NCBI GenBank assembly: GCA_030145245.1
Contig: JAQYWC010000010.1
Location: 1-51,897, forward strand
Direction of reading: 5' to 3'
From: Desulfobacterium sp.
GTDB taxonomy: Bacteria > Desulfobacterota > Desulfobacteria > Desulfobacterales > Desulfobacteraceae
Length of the DNA stretch: 51,897 bases
Positions 1 to 8,600 of this stretch are shown piece after piece (within the stretch, counting starts at the first letter, position 1; each line of letters starts with the position of its first letter). Made by a program: the position numbers and the translations under genes. The notes beneath the pieces are model-generated. The model had not been told where the DNA came from. It saw only the letters and a program-made list of their open reading frames with translations, and did not search any database.

Positions 1-152
1 CAGGCGCCAAGGCCGTCGCAATATTGATCCTTGACCACCTTTGCCTTTCCGTCGATGATCTGTATGGCACCTTCGGCACAGGAGGGAACGCAGTTTCCGC
101 AGCCGTCGCAGAGTTCTTCATCTATCTCTATTATTTTTCGTATAATTTTCAT
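1..152 (-). CDS. 4Fe-4S ferredoxin-type protein (N-terminal part, cut by window edge)
   Basis: The minus-strand frame starts at an ATG (150-152) with a purine-rich ribosome site in the end of the preceding gene, and runs off the window edge open. The visible 50 residues hold the cluster motif CDGCGNCVPSC, typical of a [4Fe-4S]-binding ferredoxin fold, followed by a second cysteine pair (CDGLGAC) that would belong to the next cluster. It starts three bases after the HD-protein stop, so it is very probably the third gene of an hcp operon, where it could supply electrons to the hybrid cluster protein. Total length and remaining domains are not visible. Confidence 0.75.
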   Translation of the reverse strand, partial: MKIIRKIIEIDEELCDGCGNCVPSCAEGAIQIIDGKAKVVKDQYCDGLGA

Positions 153-155
153 TGT

Positions 156-893
156 CTACTCTCCCTGGTTCAGCAGAACCGCTGCTGCCTTTTCCTTCCC
201 ATGGTCTGTGAGAAAGGATTTGGCGATGATCCTTTCAAGCCGTTCTTTATTTATGGTGCCTTCCTTGTTCTCCTCCTGGAGATTGGTGATGAGGTCAGCA
301 TCATAAAGCACCTTAAAATTGGTGGTCTCAACTTCTCTTGGATGATGGTGGTGTCCCACAATATCGCACACCTCCCGGATCAGGTCCTCCTTGGCATTGA
401 GTTTCTCAAGAAGGGTGCGGGCAATGGGAGGCCCTTCCAGCTCCTGGAATTTTGGGGCGCTGGAGTTGTGTTTGCGTTCAGCCTCTTTGATGCCGATATC
501 GTGGAGATAGGCGGCACAGAGGATGACGGCCAGGTTGCCCTGCTCTTTTTTGCCAATGGCTTCCGCAAATCTTGCCACCCTTGAGGCATGGCCGATCCGC
601 TTGAAATCGGTATGGAAATAGCGCTTCATCTCCACGGCCACCCTGTCCTTGAGAAGATCGTCCCTGTTCTGGAGGAACTCTTCAGGCAGGGTGCCAAGGC
701 ACTGTTCTGCATGCTGGCAGTAAGCGGCGCACCCGAAATCCATGTTGGGGTTGACCATCTTTTTTCCGCAGCCTTTGCACCGCCTTGCCGTGTCATCCTT
801 GAAAAATTCGATGGTGGCCCCGCATTCCGGGCACGGTGTCTCAAAGATGGCTTCCTTGTTCCAGTATTGTGTGTCCTGACCCGGGCATTTCAT
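156..893 (-). CDS. HD-domain protein with N-terminal cysteine (zinc-ribbon-like) region
   Basis: The 245-residue soluble protein has two parts. Residues 21-42 carry two CxxC pairs (C21/C24, C39/C42) with further cysteines at 55, 59 and 65, resembling a zinc ribbon. Residues about 84-205 form an HD phosphohydrolase-type domain: H102 in RIGHASRVARF, H131-D132 in LHDIG, an HHHH run at 181-184 and D198/D200 near DADL. HD domains hydrolyse nucleotides or cyclic dinucleotides, but the substrate cannot be told here. It lies between hcp (100 bp upstream) and a ferredoxin, which suggests a link to nitrosative or redox stress. No transmembrane segment is seen. Confidence 0.8.
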   Translation of the reverse strand: MKCPGQDTQYWNKEAIFETPCPECGATIEFFKDDTARRCKGCGKKMVNPNMDFGCAAYCQHAEQCLGTLPEEFLQNRDDLLKDRVAVEMKRYFHTDFKRIGHASRVARFAEAIGKKEQGNLAVILCAAYLHDIGIKEAERKHNSSAPKFQELEGPPIARTLLEKLNAKEDLIREVCDIVGHHHHPREVETTNFKVLYDADLITNLQEENKEGTINKERLERIIAKSFLTDHGKEKAAAVLLNQGE

Positions 894-955
894 GGGGGCC
901 TCCTTATGGGTTTCGGTTTTTTGCTTTCGTTGCTTTGGTCGCTTCCGTTGTCTCA

Positions 956-984
956 GGATCTCCAGGCGTTTTTCCTGGAGATCC
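956..984 (-). repeat. Stem-loop between hcp and the HD gene
   Basis: A perfect 11-bp inverted repeat (GGATCTCCAGG / CCTGGAGATCC) with a 7-nt loop sits just after the hcp stop. No T-run follows on the minus strand, so it looks like an mRNA stabiliser or processing site rather than a full intrinsic terminator. Confidence 0.55.
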
Positions 985-993
985 CGGGAACTA

Positions 994-2637
994 TCAGTTG
1001 CCCTGCATCATGGCTTGGATATCGCTTTCCACGTCACCAATGGGTTTTATATCAAAGTTCTCCACCAGCACATTGAGGACAGCGGGTGAGATAAAGGCCG
1101 GCAGGGAGGGCCCGAGCCTGATTCCCTTGACCCCCAGGTGAAGCAGGGCCAGGAGTACGGCAACGGCCTTCTGCTCGTACCATCCGATGTCAAAGCTTAT
1201 GGGAAGCTCGTTGATGTCATCCAGGCCAAACACCTCCTTGAGCTTGAGGGCGATCACGGCCAGGGAGTAGGAGTCGTTGCACTGACCCGCATCCAGAACC
1301 CTGGGAATGCCGTTGATGTCGCCCAGGTTCAGCTTGTTGTAGCGGTATTTTGCACATCCGGCAGTGAGGATGACGGTGTCTTTCGGAAGTTGCTCTGCCA
1401 CCTCGGTAAAGTATCCCCTTCCCTTTTGCCTGCCGTCGCAGCCGGCCATTACGATGAATCGTTTTATGGCTCCGGACTTGACCGCGTCTACCACCTTGTC
1501 GGCAAGGGCAAGTACCTGGTTGTGGGCAAATCCGCCCACGATGGTGCCTGTCTCTATCTCGGTGGGGGGGGCACAGCCCTTTGCAAGGGCGATGATCCCG
1601 GAAAAATCCTTGGCTCCGCCTTCGCTTCTTTCAGGAAGATGCTTGACGCCGGGATAGCCCACCACCCCTGTTGTAAAGATTCTGTCGGCGTAGCTGTTCT
1701 CCTTCTTTATGGGGATGATGCAGTTGGTGGTCATGAGAATGGGGCCGTTAAAGCTCTCAAACTCCTTGTTCTGGTGCCACCAGGAGCTTCCGTAGTTCCC
1801 CTTAAGGTGTTCGTAGCGCTTGAACGCAGGGTAGTAGTTTGCCGGAAGCATCTCGCCGTGGGTATAGACATCCACCCCTGTATTTTCGGTCTGTTTCAGA
1901 AGCTCTTCCATGTCTTTCAGGTCATGGCCTGAGATGAGAATGCCGGGGTTGTTACCCACACCGATGTTCACTTCGCTGATTTCGGGATTGCCGTAGGCCG
2001 AGGTGTTGGCTTCGTCAAGTGTGGCCATGGTGGTGACTGCCACCTCTCCCGCTTTAAGTACCAGGGCGACCATCTCATCCACGCTGAGGTCTTCGGTGGT
2101 GGAGGCCAGGGCCTTGAGGATGAAGTCGTAGATGTCGGTTTTTTCCCTGCCGAGCACGGCCGCATGGTCTGCATAGGCTGCAATGCCCTTGAGGCCGATG
2201 ATCAGCAGTTCCCTTAGGGAGCGGACATCCTCGTTCTCTGTGGCAAGCACACCCACGGTCTTTGCCTTTGCCTGGAACTCCTCCTCGTTGTCGGAAAACC
2301 AGAGGGCCGATCCGTCAAGATCCTTGCCAAGTTTACCTTCAAGCTTTTCAACAAGCCCTTTCTTTACGGCCAGGGCCTGACGGACCCAGTCAACCAGGCT
2401 TGTATCGTCAAAATTGGCATTGGTGATGGTGGTGAACAACGCCTTTGCGGCAAATCGTCCGGCTTCGGTGGTCACGTCCATTCCCGCCTCTTTTGCTTTG
2501 GCCGCAAGAACCGCTATCCCCTTGAGGTTGAAGATCAGAAGATCCTGGAAATTTGCGGTCTCCTCTTTTTTGCCGCACACGCCGGCGATGGTGCATCCTT
2601 TACCCTTTGCGGTCTCCTGGCATTGAAAACAGAACAT
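994..2637 (-). CDS. hcp: Hybrid cluster protein (hydroxylamine reductase)
   Basis: The 547-residue protein is full length for the class found in Desulfovibrio. The N-terminus [15 protein letters not shown] has cysteines at 3, 6, 15 and 21, the compact spacing that binds the cubane cluster in strict anaerobes. Later cysteine motifs (e.g. [33 protein letters not shown]) match ligands of the hybrid Fe-S-O cluster. Members reduce hydroxylamine in vitro and act as NO reductases or detoxifiers in the cytoplasm. The start is set by a GGGAGAAGG ribosome site. It heads an operon with the HD protein and a ferredoxin. An HcpR-like palindrome lies about 80 bp upstream. Confidence 0.96.
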   Translation of the reverse strand: MFCFQCQETAKGKGCTIAGVCGKKEETANFQDLLIFNLKGIAVLAAKAKEAGMDVTTEAGRFAAKALFTTITNANFDDTSLVDWVRQALAVKKGLVEKLEGKLGKDLDGSALWFSDNEEEFQAKAKTVGVLATENEDVRSLRELLIIGLKGIAAYADHAAVLGREKTDIYDFILKALASTTEDLSVDEMVALVLKAGEVAVTTMATLDEANTSAYGNPEISEVNIGVGNNPGILISGHDLKDMEELLKQTENTGVDVYTHGEMLPANYYPAFKRYEHLKGNYGSSWWHQNKEFESFNGPILMTTNCIIPIKKENSYADRIFTTGVVGYPGVKHLPERSEGGAKDFSGIIALAKGCAPPTEIETGTIVGGFAHNQVLALADKVVDAVKSGAIKRFIVMAGCDGRQKGRGYFTEVAEQLPKDTVILTAGCAKYRYNKLNLGDINGIPRVLDAGQCNDSYSLAVIALKLKEVFGLDDINELPISFDIGWYEQKAVAVLLALLHLGVKGIRLGPSLPAFISPAVLNVLVENFDIKPIGDVESDIQAMMQGN

Positions 2638-2718
2638 GGTCGCCTTCTCCCTTTTGGTTGTGGAAAATTGTTTTATTTAAAACCTGGCTATAAGATAGTG
2701 CAGATTAGCCCATCTTTC

Positions 2719-2734
2719 CTTGATGTGGGTCAAG
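2719..2734 (-). promoter_or_regulatory. HcpR-like (CRP/FNR family) operator upstream of hcp
   Basis: CTTGATGTGGGTCAAG is a 16-bp imperfect palindrome with outer arms CTTGA/TCAAG. Read on the minus strand it gives TTGACC at one half-site, which resembles the reported Desulfovibrio HcpR consensus (TTGACC-NN-GGTCAA). It is 82-97 bp before the hcp ATG, a plausible activator position. The assignment to HcpR is inference; the regulator is not in the window. Confidence 0.55.
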
Positions 2735-2805
2735 AAAAATGAATTATTAGTAAAAAATAATAATTCAGGGAGTCCCAGACCAGCCTGATCTGGACGGATG
2801 GACGA

Positions 2806-2889
2806 CTATTCTTCCAGGGGAATGTCCAGCTTTTGAGCAATCTGTTCCATGATCTCTTTTGCTCCGTCAAAATCGAACCGGGTCATGCA
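2806..2889 (-). pseudogene. Possible C-terminal remnant of an unidentified gene
   Basis: A short minus-strand frame reads ...MTRFDFDGAKEIMEQIAQ..., rich in acidic and amphipathic residues, and ends in LDIPLEE then TAG. It looks like the protein-like tail of a longer gene and has no own start signal. Its 5' end abuts the ABC-ATPase remnant on the other strand, so the two relics probably meet at a deletion junction. The family is not recognised. Confidence 0.3.
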
Positions 2890-3406
2890 GCCATGGACAG
2901 GATCATGGGCGATCTGGGCATCATGGGGCTGGCCCACCGAAACCTTGGAGACCTATTGCTTAGGTCAGGCCAATTGATACCTCTACTTACTAATAATGGT
3001 AAGGGCGGTATCCTGTCATTTGACCGGCACTATAAGCGGTGGAGAACGGCAGCGGGTTTTCATTGCCCAGGCCCTTGTCAGGGGGCCCAAACGGCTTTTT
3101 CTGGATGAGCCGACCAGCAATCTTGACCTGAGATATCAGTTTGAGGTGCTTGAGATCATTCGAAGGATAACCAGGGAGATGGGGATCGCCTCGATCATTG
3201 TCATGCATGATCTCAACCTTGCTGCCAGATATTCCGATCAGGTCGTGGTGCTGTCCGTAGGAGAGGCGTTTGTTCAAGGGCCGCCGGAAGAGGTGTTGAC
3301 TTCAAAGCTCATAGAGCGTGTCTACAAGGTCAGGGCAAGGGTGAAAATTGATTCTTCCGGAGTCCCCCGGATAAACTTTTCGGGTCTTTCAGAAACGTAC
3401 ATTTAA
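2887..3406 (+). pseudogene. Remnant of a FepC-type iron-siderophore/cobalamin ABC transporter ATPase
   Basis: The C-terminal half of an ABC ATPase is clear: a helical-domain piece (GIMGLAHRNLGDL) at 2887-2955, then signature ISGGERQRV, Walker B RLFLDEPTSNLD, the H-loop IIVMHDLNLAARYSD and a FepC-like tail. The Walker A region is absent. The helical piece and the signature lie in different reading frames, separated by about 76 bp of foreign sequence. An ATPase lacking Walker A and broken before the signature cannot work, so this is a pseudogene. The longest open piece is 2996-3406. No permease or binding-protein gene lies beside it. Confidence 0.8.
2955..3030. repeat. About 76-bp insert with imperfect inverted repeats
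   Basis: Joining 2954 to 3031 would restore GDL-I-SGGERQR in frame, so the intervening sequence looks inserted. It has symmetrical arms at 2963-2981 and 3007-3025: GGTCA-N8-GATACC and GGTATC-N8-TGACC, enclosing 25 nt. Exact insert ends are uncertain by a few bases, and any target duplication is at most a few bp. It resembles a tiny MITE-like or hairpin element; the copy number elsewhere is unknown. Confidence 0.5.
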
Positions 3407-3556
3407 CGTAGGTGAAGCAAAAATCGTGACCCACTCCATGGCGCATACCCCGTGGTTCTTCTTGATTTTTTTTCCCATAAACTATATTAGTTGAAGGTTT
3501 TTACAAACAGTGTAGTGTGATAATAATTAATTAATTCAGAACAGATTGGATGGGGT

Positions 3557-4387
3557 ATGGAACTATATCAGGGGGTAGTGCTTGGCATCCTGCAGGGGCT
3601 TACTGAGTTTCTTCCGGTGAGCAGCTCGGGGCACCTTGTGCTCGGCCAAAATTTTTTCGGTATCACTGAGCCTGCGCTCTCGTTTGATATCAGCCTTCAC
3701 CTTGGGACCCTTTTTGCCGTGGTGGTTGTTTTTTTTGGCGATATCAAGGGGATGCTGATGGCGCTTGTCCGGCTGACCCGGGCAGGGGGGTCAACAGGCC
3801 GGGTAAAAACGCTTCTCAAAGAAGATCGCGATGTCAGGCTTGGCGCCCTCATTCTCGTGGGCTCGGTGCCCACGGCCATTATTGGGCTCATCTTAAAGGA
3901 TTATGCCCATACCCTGTTTTCGTCCCTTTTGATCGTCGGGACGATGCTCATGGTTACCGGCACTTTTCTATGGCTCACTAAAAAGATGACGGGTCAGGGC
4001 CGGGGGGTCAGGGAGGTTGGATTCGGTACGGCTCTGTTCATCGGTTTTTGCCAGGGGCTTGCCGTGATGCCGGGCATCTCAAGGTCAGGCGCGACCATAG
4101 CGGCTGGGCTGTTTTTCGGACTTGACCGGGAGACGGCGGCACGCTACTCGTTTCTTCTCTCCATGCCCGCCATTATCGGGGCCGAGATCCTGAGTCTCAG
4201 GGAGTCGTTTGCAGCAGGTGCCGGGATCGATCCGGTCACCCTATGGGGGACCCTGGCCGCTTTTGTTGCGGGGTTCTTTGCCCTGAAGGTGCTGCTGAAG
4301 ATCGTCAGCCAGGGAAGAATTTATATTTTTGCCCCCTATTGCTGGGCAGCTGGATTAATCGCCATTATATCGGGAGTGATATCATAA
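3557..4387 (+). CDS. uppP: Undecaprenyl-diphosphatase (UppP/BacA)
   Basis: The 276-residue integral membrane protein matches UppP in length. The N-terminal motif GLTEFLPVSSSGHL contains the (E/Q)xxxE-type and PxSSSGH catalytic elements, and the second motif MPGISRSGATI holds the conserved arginine and serine. About eight hydrophobic segments follow. The enzyme dephosphorylates undecaprenyl pyrophosphate at the membrane to recycle the lipid carrier for peptidoglycan and O-antigen, and gives bacitracin tolerance. It ends 10 bp before the phosphohexomutase gene, so both envelope-precursor genes are probably co-transcribed. Confidence 0.95.
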   Translation: MELYQGVVLGILQGLTEFLPVSSSGHLVLGQNFFGITEPALSFDISLHLGTLFAVVVVFFGDIKGMLMALVRLTRAGGSTGRVKTLLKEDRDVRLGALILVGSVPTAIIGLILKDYAHTLFSSLLIVGTMLMVTGTFLWLTKKMTGQGRGVREVGFGTALFIGFCQGLAVMPGISRSGATIAAGLFFGLDRETAARYSFLLSMPAIIGAEILSLRESFAAGAGIDPVTLWGTLAAFVAGFFALKVLLKIVSQGRIYIFAPYCWAAGLIAIISGVIS

Positions 4388-4397
4388 AGGAGGATAT

Positions 4398-5747
4398 ATG
4401 AATCCGGGAATTTTCAGGGAGTATGACATTCGTGGCATTGCAGGTGAGGAGATCACGGAGGAGGATGTCGTTAAAATAGGCAGAGCCTACGGGACCATGC
4501 TGCAACGGGACAACAACCGGCGGATCACCGTGGGACGGGACTGCAGACTCACCTCTGAACTCTACTCCAGGCGCTTTATCGAGGGCATCCTGGCAACGGG
4601 ATGTGACGTCATCGACCTTGGCGTCATACCAACGCCGGTGCTCTATTTTTCCATCCACCACCTTGGGACCCAGGGCGGTGCCATGGTGACCGCCAGCCAT
4701 AATCCGCCGGAGTATAACGGGTTCAAGCTGATGAGCGGGTTTGACAGCATCCACAGCCAGGGGCTCCAGGATGTGAGACAGATCATCGAGACCGAAGGCT
4801 ATGCAACGGGTACGGGAACCCTTGAGACCGTTGACGTGCTGCCTCCTTATATGGCGTACCTCCAGGAGAACATCTCCATCAAGCGGCCCATGCGCATCGG
4901 CATCGATGCGGGAAACGGCACCGGAGGCGTCACGGCACTTCCGGTCCTCAAGGCCCTGGGGTGCGAGGTTCACGACCTTTATTGCGACATGGACGGCACT
5001 TTTCCCAACCACGAGTCCGATCCCACGGTCAAGGCCAACATGCTGGAGCTCATTGACCTTGTCAAAGAGAAAAATCTGGATCTCGGGGTGGGCTATGACG
5101 GCGATGCTGACCGCATCGGTGTCGTGGATGAGAAGGGTAACATCATATACGGCGATCAGCTCGTGGTGATCTTTGCAAGGGAGATTCTTTCAAGAAGACC
5201 CGGGGTCACCTTTATCTCCGAGGTGAAGTGCTCCATGACCATGTACGATGATATCGAAAAACACGGGGGCCGGGCCATCATGTGGCGCACGGGCCACTCC
5301 CTGATCAAGAAGAAGATGAAGGAGGAGGATGCGGCCCTTGCAGGGGAGATGAGCGGCCACATGTTCTTCAAGGACAGGTATTTCGGGTTTGACGACGCCC
5401 TCTACGCCACCTGCCGCCTTCTTGAGATCATGGCAGATACGGGTAAGACCGTGTCCCAGCTTTTGGAGGGCCTGCCCGTCACCTACACAACCCCGGAGAT
5501 CCGGGTTGCGTGTGACGACGCACGGAAGTTCGAGGTGGTAAAGACCATCACTGAGCAGTTCAAGCAGACCCATGAGGTGATCGACATCGACGGCATGCGC
5601 GCCCTGTTCGGGGACGGATGGGGACTTGTAAGGGCTTCCAACACCCAGCCCGCACTGGTTCTGAGGTTTGAAGCATTAACAGAAGCAAGGCTTAACGAGA
5701 TCAGAACCATTGTTGAGACAGCCTTGAAAAAGATCATAGGGACTTAA
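4398..5747 (+). CDS. Phosphomannomutase/phosphoglucomutase
   Basis: The 449-residue cytoplasmic enzyme belongs to the alpha-D-phosphohexomutase family (AlgC/ManB type). The N-terminus FREYDIRGIA, the phosphoserine loop VTASHNPPEYNG, the metal loop GYDGDADRIGVVD, the sugar loop GEMSGHMFF and the C-terminal phosphate loop VRASNTQPALVLRFE are all present. Members interconvert mannose-6-P/mannose-1-P or glucose-6-P/glucose-1-P for nucleotide sugars. A strong AAGGAGG site precedes the ATG. It sits between uppP and a helicase gene with short gaps, suggesting one transcript. Sequence alone does not settle whether mannose or glucose phosphates are preferred. Confidence 0.92.
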   Translation: MNPGIFREYDIRGIAGEEITEEDVVKIGRAYGTMLQRDNNRRITVGRDCRLTSELYSRRFIEGILATGCDVIDLGVIPTPVLYFSIHHLGTQGGAMVTASHNPPEYNGFKLMSGFDSIHSQGLQDVRQIIETEGYATGTGTLETVDVLPPYMAYLQENISIKRPMRIGIDAGNGTGGVTALPVLKALGCEVHDLYCDMDGTFPNHESDPTVKANMLELIDLVKEKNLDLGVGYDGDADRIGVVDEKGNIIYGDQLVVIFAREILSRRPGVTFISEVKCSMTMYDDIEKHGGRAIMWRTGHSLIKKKMKEEDAALAGEMSGHMFFKDRYFGFDDALYATCRLLEIMADTGKTVSQLLEGLPVTYTTPEIRVACDDARKFEVVKTITEQFKQTHEVIDIDGMRALFGDGWGLVRASNTQPALVLRFEALTEARLNEIRTIVETALKKIIGT

Positions 5748-5759
5748 AAAACAGCATCC

Positions 5760-7619
5760 ATGGAATTATCAGAACAACAGCAAATGGCTGTCAACCACAG
5801 CGGTTCCCCGGCCCTGGTCGTTGCCGGGGCAGGATCCGGCAAGACCCGGACACTCACGGCAAAGATCATGCACCTGATCAATGAGGGGTTTGCGCCCGAG
5901 AGAATCCTTGCCATCACCTTTACCAACAAGGCGGCCCAGGAGATGAAGAGCCGCCTCTACAAGCTGACGGGCCTCGGTTATGCCAAGTTTCCCTGGGTGA
6001 GGACCTACCATTCGGCCTGCCTCATGATCTTCAAGACCCACGGTCATGTGCTGGGCTACCGCTCCCCCATCCAGATCTGCTCGATTTACCAGCAGAAAAA
6101 GATCGTGACTGAGATCCTGGTGAACAACAACTTTGAGAAGAAACACGCCGGCAACCTCATCTCGGTGATCTCCCGGGCAAAGAACTCGGGCAACCCGGAC
6201 CGCTATTTTGATGAGCGACCCCGAATGGGCATGATCCGGGTGCTGGACCTTTACAAGGAGTATGAAAAGCGGTTGTTTGACGCGAATCTCGTGGATTTTG
6301 ACAACATCCTCCTCAAGACCCGGGATATCCTCCGGGATTACCAGGAGATCCAGGACCGGTACAAGAAACAGTTCACCCATATCCTTGTGGACGAATACCA
6401 GGACACCAATAACCTCCAGGACGAGCTGACACGGCTGTTCCTCGGGGACCATGGCAACCTGTTTTGCGTGGGCGACGACTGGCAGGCGGTGTACGGGTTC
6501 CGGGGCAGTAACGTCAACCATTTTCTCCAGTTTTCCAACCGGTACGAGAACTCAAAGATCTTCAGGCTTGAGCAGAACTACCGCTCTGCCGACGAAATCG
6601 TCCAGGCAGCCAACGGGCTCATCGATTTCAATGCCGACAAGATGGATAAAAAGTGCTTTTCCAAGAAGCGGGGCGGGGTGGTGGAGATCCACGAGTTCTT
6701 CTCGGAGAACGAGGAGGCCGAGTGGGTGGCCAAACGGCTCAATGCACTCCACTGCAAGGGTGAGGGCATTGATCTGGACAAGATCGCCGTGGTCTACCGC
6801 ACCAAGTTCTGTTCCCTTGCCTTTGAGAAGATCTTCCGGTTTTTTAAGATTCCCTACCGGCTCATGGGCGCCCAGGGCTTTTTTGAGCGCAAGGAGGTCC
6901 TGGACCTGAACTCCTACCTGAGTGCGGCCCAGTTTCCCAACGACGATGTCTCCTTTGATCGGATCCTCAACACCCCCAAACGGGGCATCGGGCCAGCCAT
7001 GGTCAAGAAGATCGGGGCCATCAAGGAGGAGGGGATGAGCCTTCAGCAGGCGGCCGCCAAGATGGTTTCCGAGCGGGTGCTCTCCCCTAAGATCCATGAA
7101 AAGCTGTCCGCGCTTCTCAAGCTCCTCGAATCCCTGTGGGACCTGTCTCCCAGTCAGGCCATGGAGCGGGTGATCGATGGGACCGACTACTACACCTACC
7201 TGAGAACAACCGTGAAGACCGAGGCCGAGTTCATCTCCAAAAAGGAGAACCTGGAGCAGCTCATCCACACGGCCAAGGAGAAGGCCACCATCCTCGATTA
7301 CCTGGAGGAGGCGGCCCTGATACGGGAGGATACCAAGGACGAGGATGATGACGAGGAGGGGGTTGCCCTGCTGACCATCCATTCGGCCAAGGGCCTTGAG
7401 TTTGACTCGGTATTTGTGGTCGGCTGCGAAGAGAAGCTGTTTCCCCACTGGCGTTCCATCGACGCCGGCGCCCAGGCCATCCAGGAGGAGAGACGGCTGA
7501 TGTATGTTGCCATGACACGGGCCGAGCGGTTCCTCTATCTCTCCCATTCAAGCTATCGAAAGGGGCAGTTTGCCGTAAAATCGAGATTCATCGACCAGAT
7601 CGAGGAGTGCATCAGCTGA
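5760..7619 (+). CDS. Rep/UvrD-family superfamily 1 DNA helicase
   Basis: The 619-residue protein has all SF1A motifs in order: Q-motif near SEQQQMAV, Walker A AGAGSGKT (22-29), Ia ITFTNKAAQEM, II LVDEYQDTN, III VGDDWQAVYGFRG, IV LEQNYRS, V TIHSAKGLEFDSVFV and VI EERRLMYVAMTRA. It unwinds DNA 3' to 5' using ATP, in repair or replication restart. It is shorter than UvrD or PcrA (over 700 residues) and lacks their long C-terminal tail, so it is closer to Rep or a separate small clade. An acidic stretch (EDTKDEDDDEEG) precedes motif V. The gap to the preceding gene is 12 bp. Confidence 0.92.
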   Translation: MELSEQQQMAVNHSGSPALVVAGAGSGKTRTLTAKIMHLINEGFAPERILAITFTNKAAQEMKSRLYKLTGLGYAKFPWVRTYHSACLMIFKTHGHVLGYRSPIQICSIYQQKKIVTEILVNNNFEKKHAGNLISVISRAKNSGNPDRYFDERPRMGMIRVLDLYKEYEKRLFDANLVDFDNILLKTRDILRDYQEIQDRYKKQFTHILVDEYQDTNNLQDELTRLFLGDHGNLFCVGDDWQAVYGFRGSNVNHFLQFSNRYENSKIFRLEQNYRSADEIVQAANGLIDFNADKMDKKCFSKKRGGVVEIHEFFSENEEAEWVAKRLNALHCKGEGIDLDKIAVVYRTKFCSLAFEKIFRFFKIPYRLMGAQGFFERKEVLDLNSYLSAAQFPNDDVSFDRILNTPKRGIGPAMVKKIGAIKEEGMSLQQAAAKMVSERVLSPKIHEKLSALLKLLESLWDLSPSQAMERVIDGTDYYTYLRTTVKTEAEFISKKENLEQLIHTAKEKATILDYLEEAALIREDTKDEDDDEEGVALLTIHSAKGLEFDSVFVVGCEEKLFPHWRSIDAGAQAIQEERRLMYVAMTRAERFLYLSHSSYRKGQFAVKSRFIDQIEECIS

Positions 7620-7638
7620 TCATTGCTCGTTGTATTAT

Positions 7639-7662
7639 GGGAAAGGCCCCAGGGCCTTTCCC
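7639..7662 (+). terminator. Hairpin after the helicase gene
   Basis: GGGAAAGGCCC and GGGCCTTTCCC form a perfect 11-bp inverted repeat with a 2-base centre, 20 bp after the helicase stop. There is no T-run, so it may be a weak or Rho-assisted terminator. It ends the uppP-mutase-helicase transcript before the relic zone. Confidence 0.6.
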
Positions 7663-7700
7663 ACCTCTGTTGCGCGTCCCGGTTCAACGGAGGATAAACC

Positions 7701-7811
7701 ATGTCAAAAGTCATTATGGCCCTGGATCAGGGCACAACAAGCTCCCGAACGATTCTCTACAATGAACCTTTTACTCTTGAAGATATCTTATCGATGCTAA
7801 AAATTGCCTAA
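7701..7811 (+). pseudogene. N-terminal remnant of a glycerol kinase gene
   Basis: A good GGAGG ribosome site precedes ATG at 7701. The first 21-22 residues contain the FGGY-kinase phosphate motif [16 protein letters not shown], diagnostic for glycerol kinase, then the frame runs into unrelated residues and stops at 7811. Everything after the first phosphate-binding strand of the ~500-residue enzyme is missing. It differs clearly from the start of the intact glpK at 16296, so it is the remnant of a diverged second copy rather than a fresh duplicate. The tail after NE is foreign and not recognised. Confidence 0.8.
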
Positions 7812-8102
7812 ATGTAGTAAAGTCCAGAATAGCAAAGATTCATGAAGTGCCGTTGGAATGATTGGAGCCCAGTCCCTGACTTGCTTTTTTAGAATGTTCA
7901 GAGTATGTAGAGAACATGCTCAGTTTGTTGTTCTTTCCCTTCTGACTTCATTTTTTTTGCTTTCTTTGGGGGCCTAATGGCCGATGTTATGAATTGGCCC
8001 CTAAACTATATATAACTTATTTCACAATAGGTTTTTTAAATTGCATAAAAAAAATATTTACAAAACAGCAGCATTAATTTTCAAAGCTTTCATTGTTTAC
8101 AT
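7812..8102. other. AT-rich non-coding stretch
   Basis: No protein-like frame was found. Composition shifts from GC-rich flanks to strongly AT-rich sequence. The only structure noticed is a short stem GGGGCC (7969-7974) / GGCCCC (7996-8001). It is probably part of an imported or decayed segment continuing into the next ORF. Confidence 0.5.
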
Positions 8103-8600
8103 ATGTTTAGAAAATTTTTGCTTTGCTTTGCTGCAGACAAAGTCAACTTATCGTTTAATATTGAAAAATTTGTCATGGAAACTTTTGATTTAGAGTTACA
8201 AGGTGTTCGTTGGGCTGAACTAACAGGCCGTTCCGGAAAAAAGAAATTCTATGCCCGTTTTTTATGGTCAAAAGATTTTGAACCTGGATGGGATCTTTTT
8301 TACATTACCGATTCAGTAACGATTCGATCAATAACTTTTTCTGATAGATTAGAATTTGAAGTGATAAAGACTGATAAAGTAGTAACTCAAATAAGTCCTG
8401 GTTATATAGTCAAAGTGACATTTAACAATCTTTACTCGTTTTCACGGCGAAGCTATGAGGAAATTATGTCAAAGGATAAAATAGTCAAAGTGATTTTAAC
8501 TGATTCTGGCCCACATTTCGTTGGCAGGCTGTTCACCTGCATGGTAAAGATAGGAAAGAACGTGTCATTCCATTGTGGAAGGGCACTGTTAAGTTGTTAA
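8103..8600 (+). CDS. Hypothetical protein, probably truncated
   Basis: The 165-residue frame is AT-rich in codon use, unlike its neighbours. It has alternating hydrophobic and charged residues (e.g. YARFLWSKDFEPGWDLFYITD) without membrane segments or a recognised domain. From about 8511 the frame reads through sequence that, in another frame, encodes a tyrosine recombinase remnant, so roughly the last 28 residues are unlikely to be native. An alternative start at the internal ATG of MRKFL-like or VMETFDL context cannot be excluded. It may be a horizontally acquired gene cut by recombination. Confidence 0.4.
   Translation: MFRKFLLCFAADKVNLSFNIEKFVMETFDLELQGVRWAELTGRSGKKKFYARFLWSKDFEPGWDLFYITDSVTIRSITFSDRLEFEVIKTDKVVTQISPGYIVKVTFNNLYSFSRRSYEEIMSKDKIVKVILTDSGPHFVGRLFTCMVKIGKNVSFHCGRALLSC

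Noticed and set aside
2955-3030. Integron attC site or group II intron in the ABC remnant
   Set aside because: The arms lack GTTRRRY/RYYYAAC core sequences, and the length is far too small for an intron with domain V.
2833-3108. 91-residue plus-strand frame before the ABC remnant
   Set aside because: Its first part overlaps the minus-strand relic and its middle is the ABC-ATPase helical piece, then it runs into the insert out of frame; it is a pseudogene fragment, not a gene.
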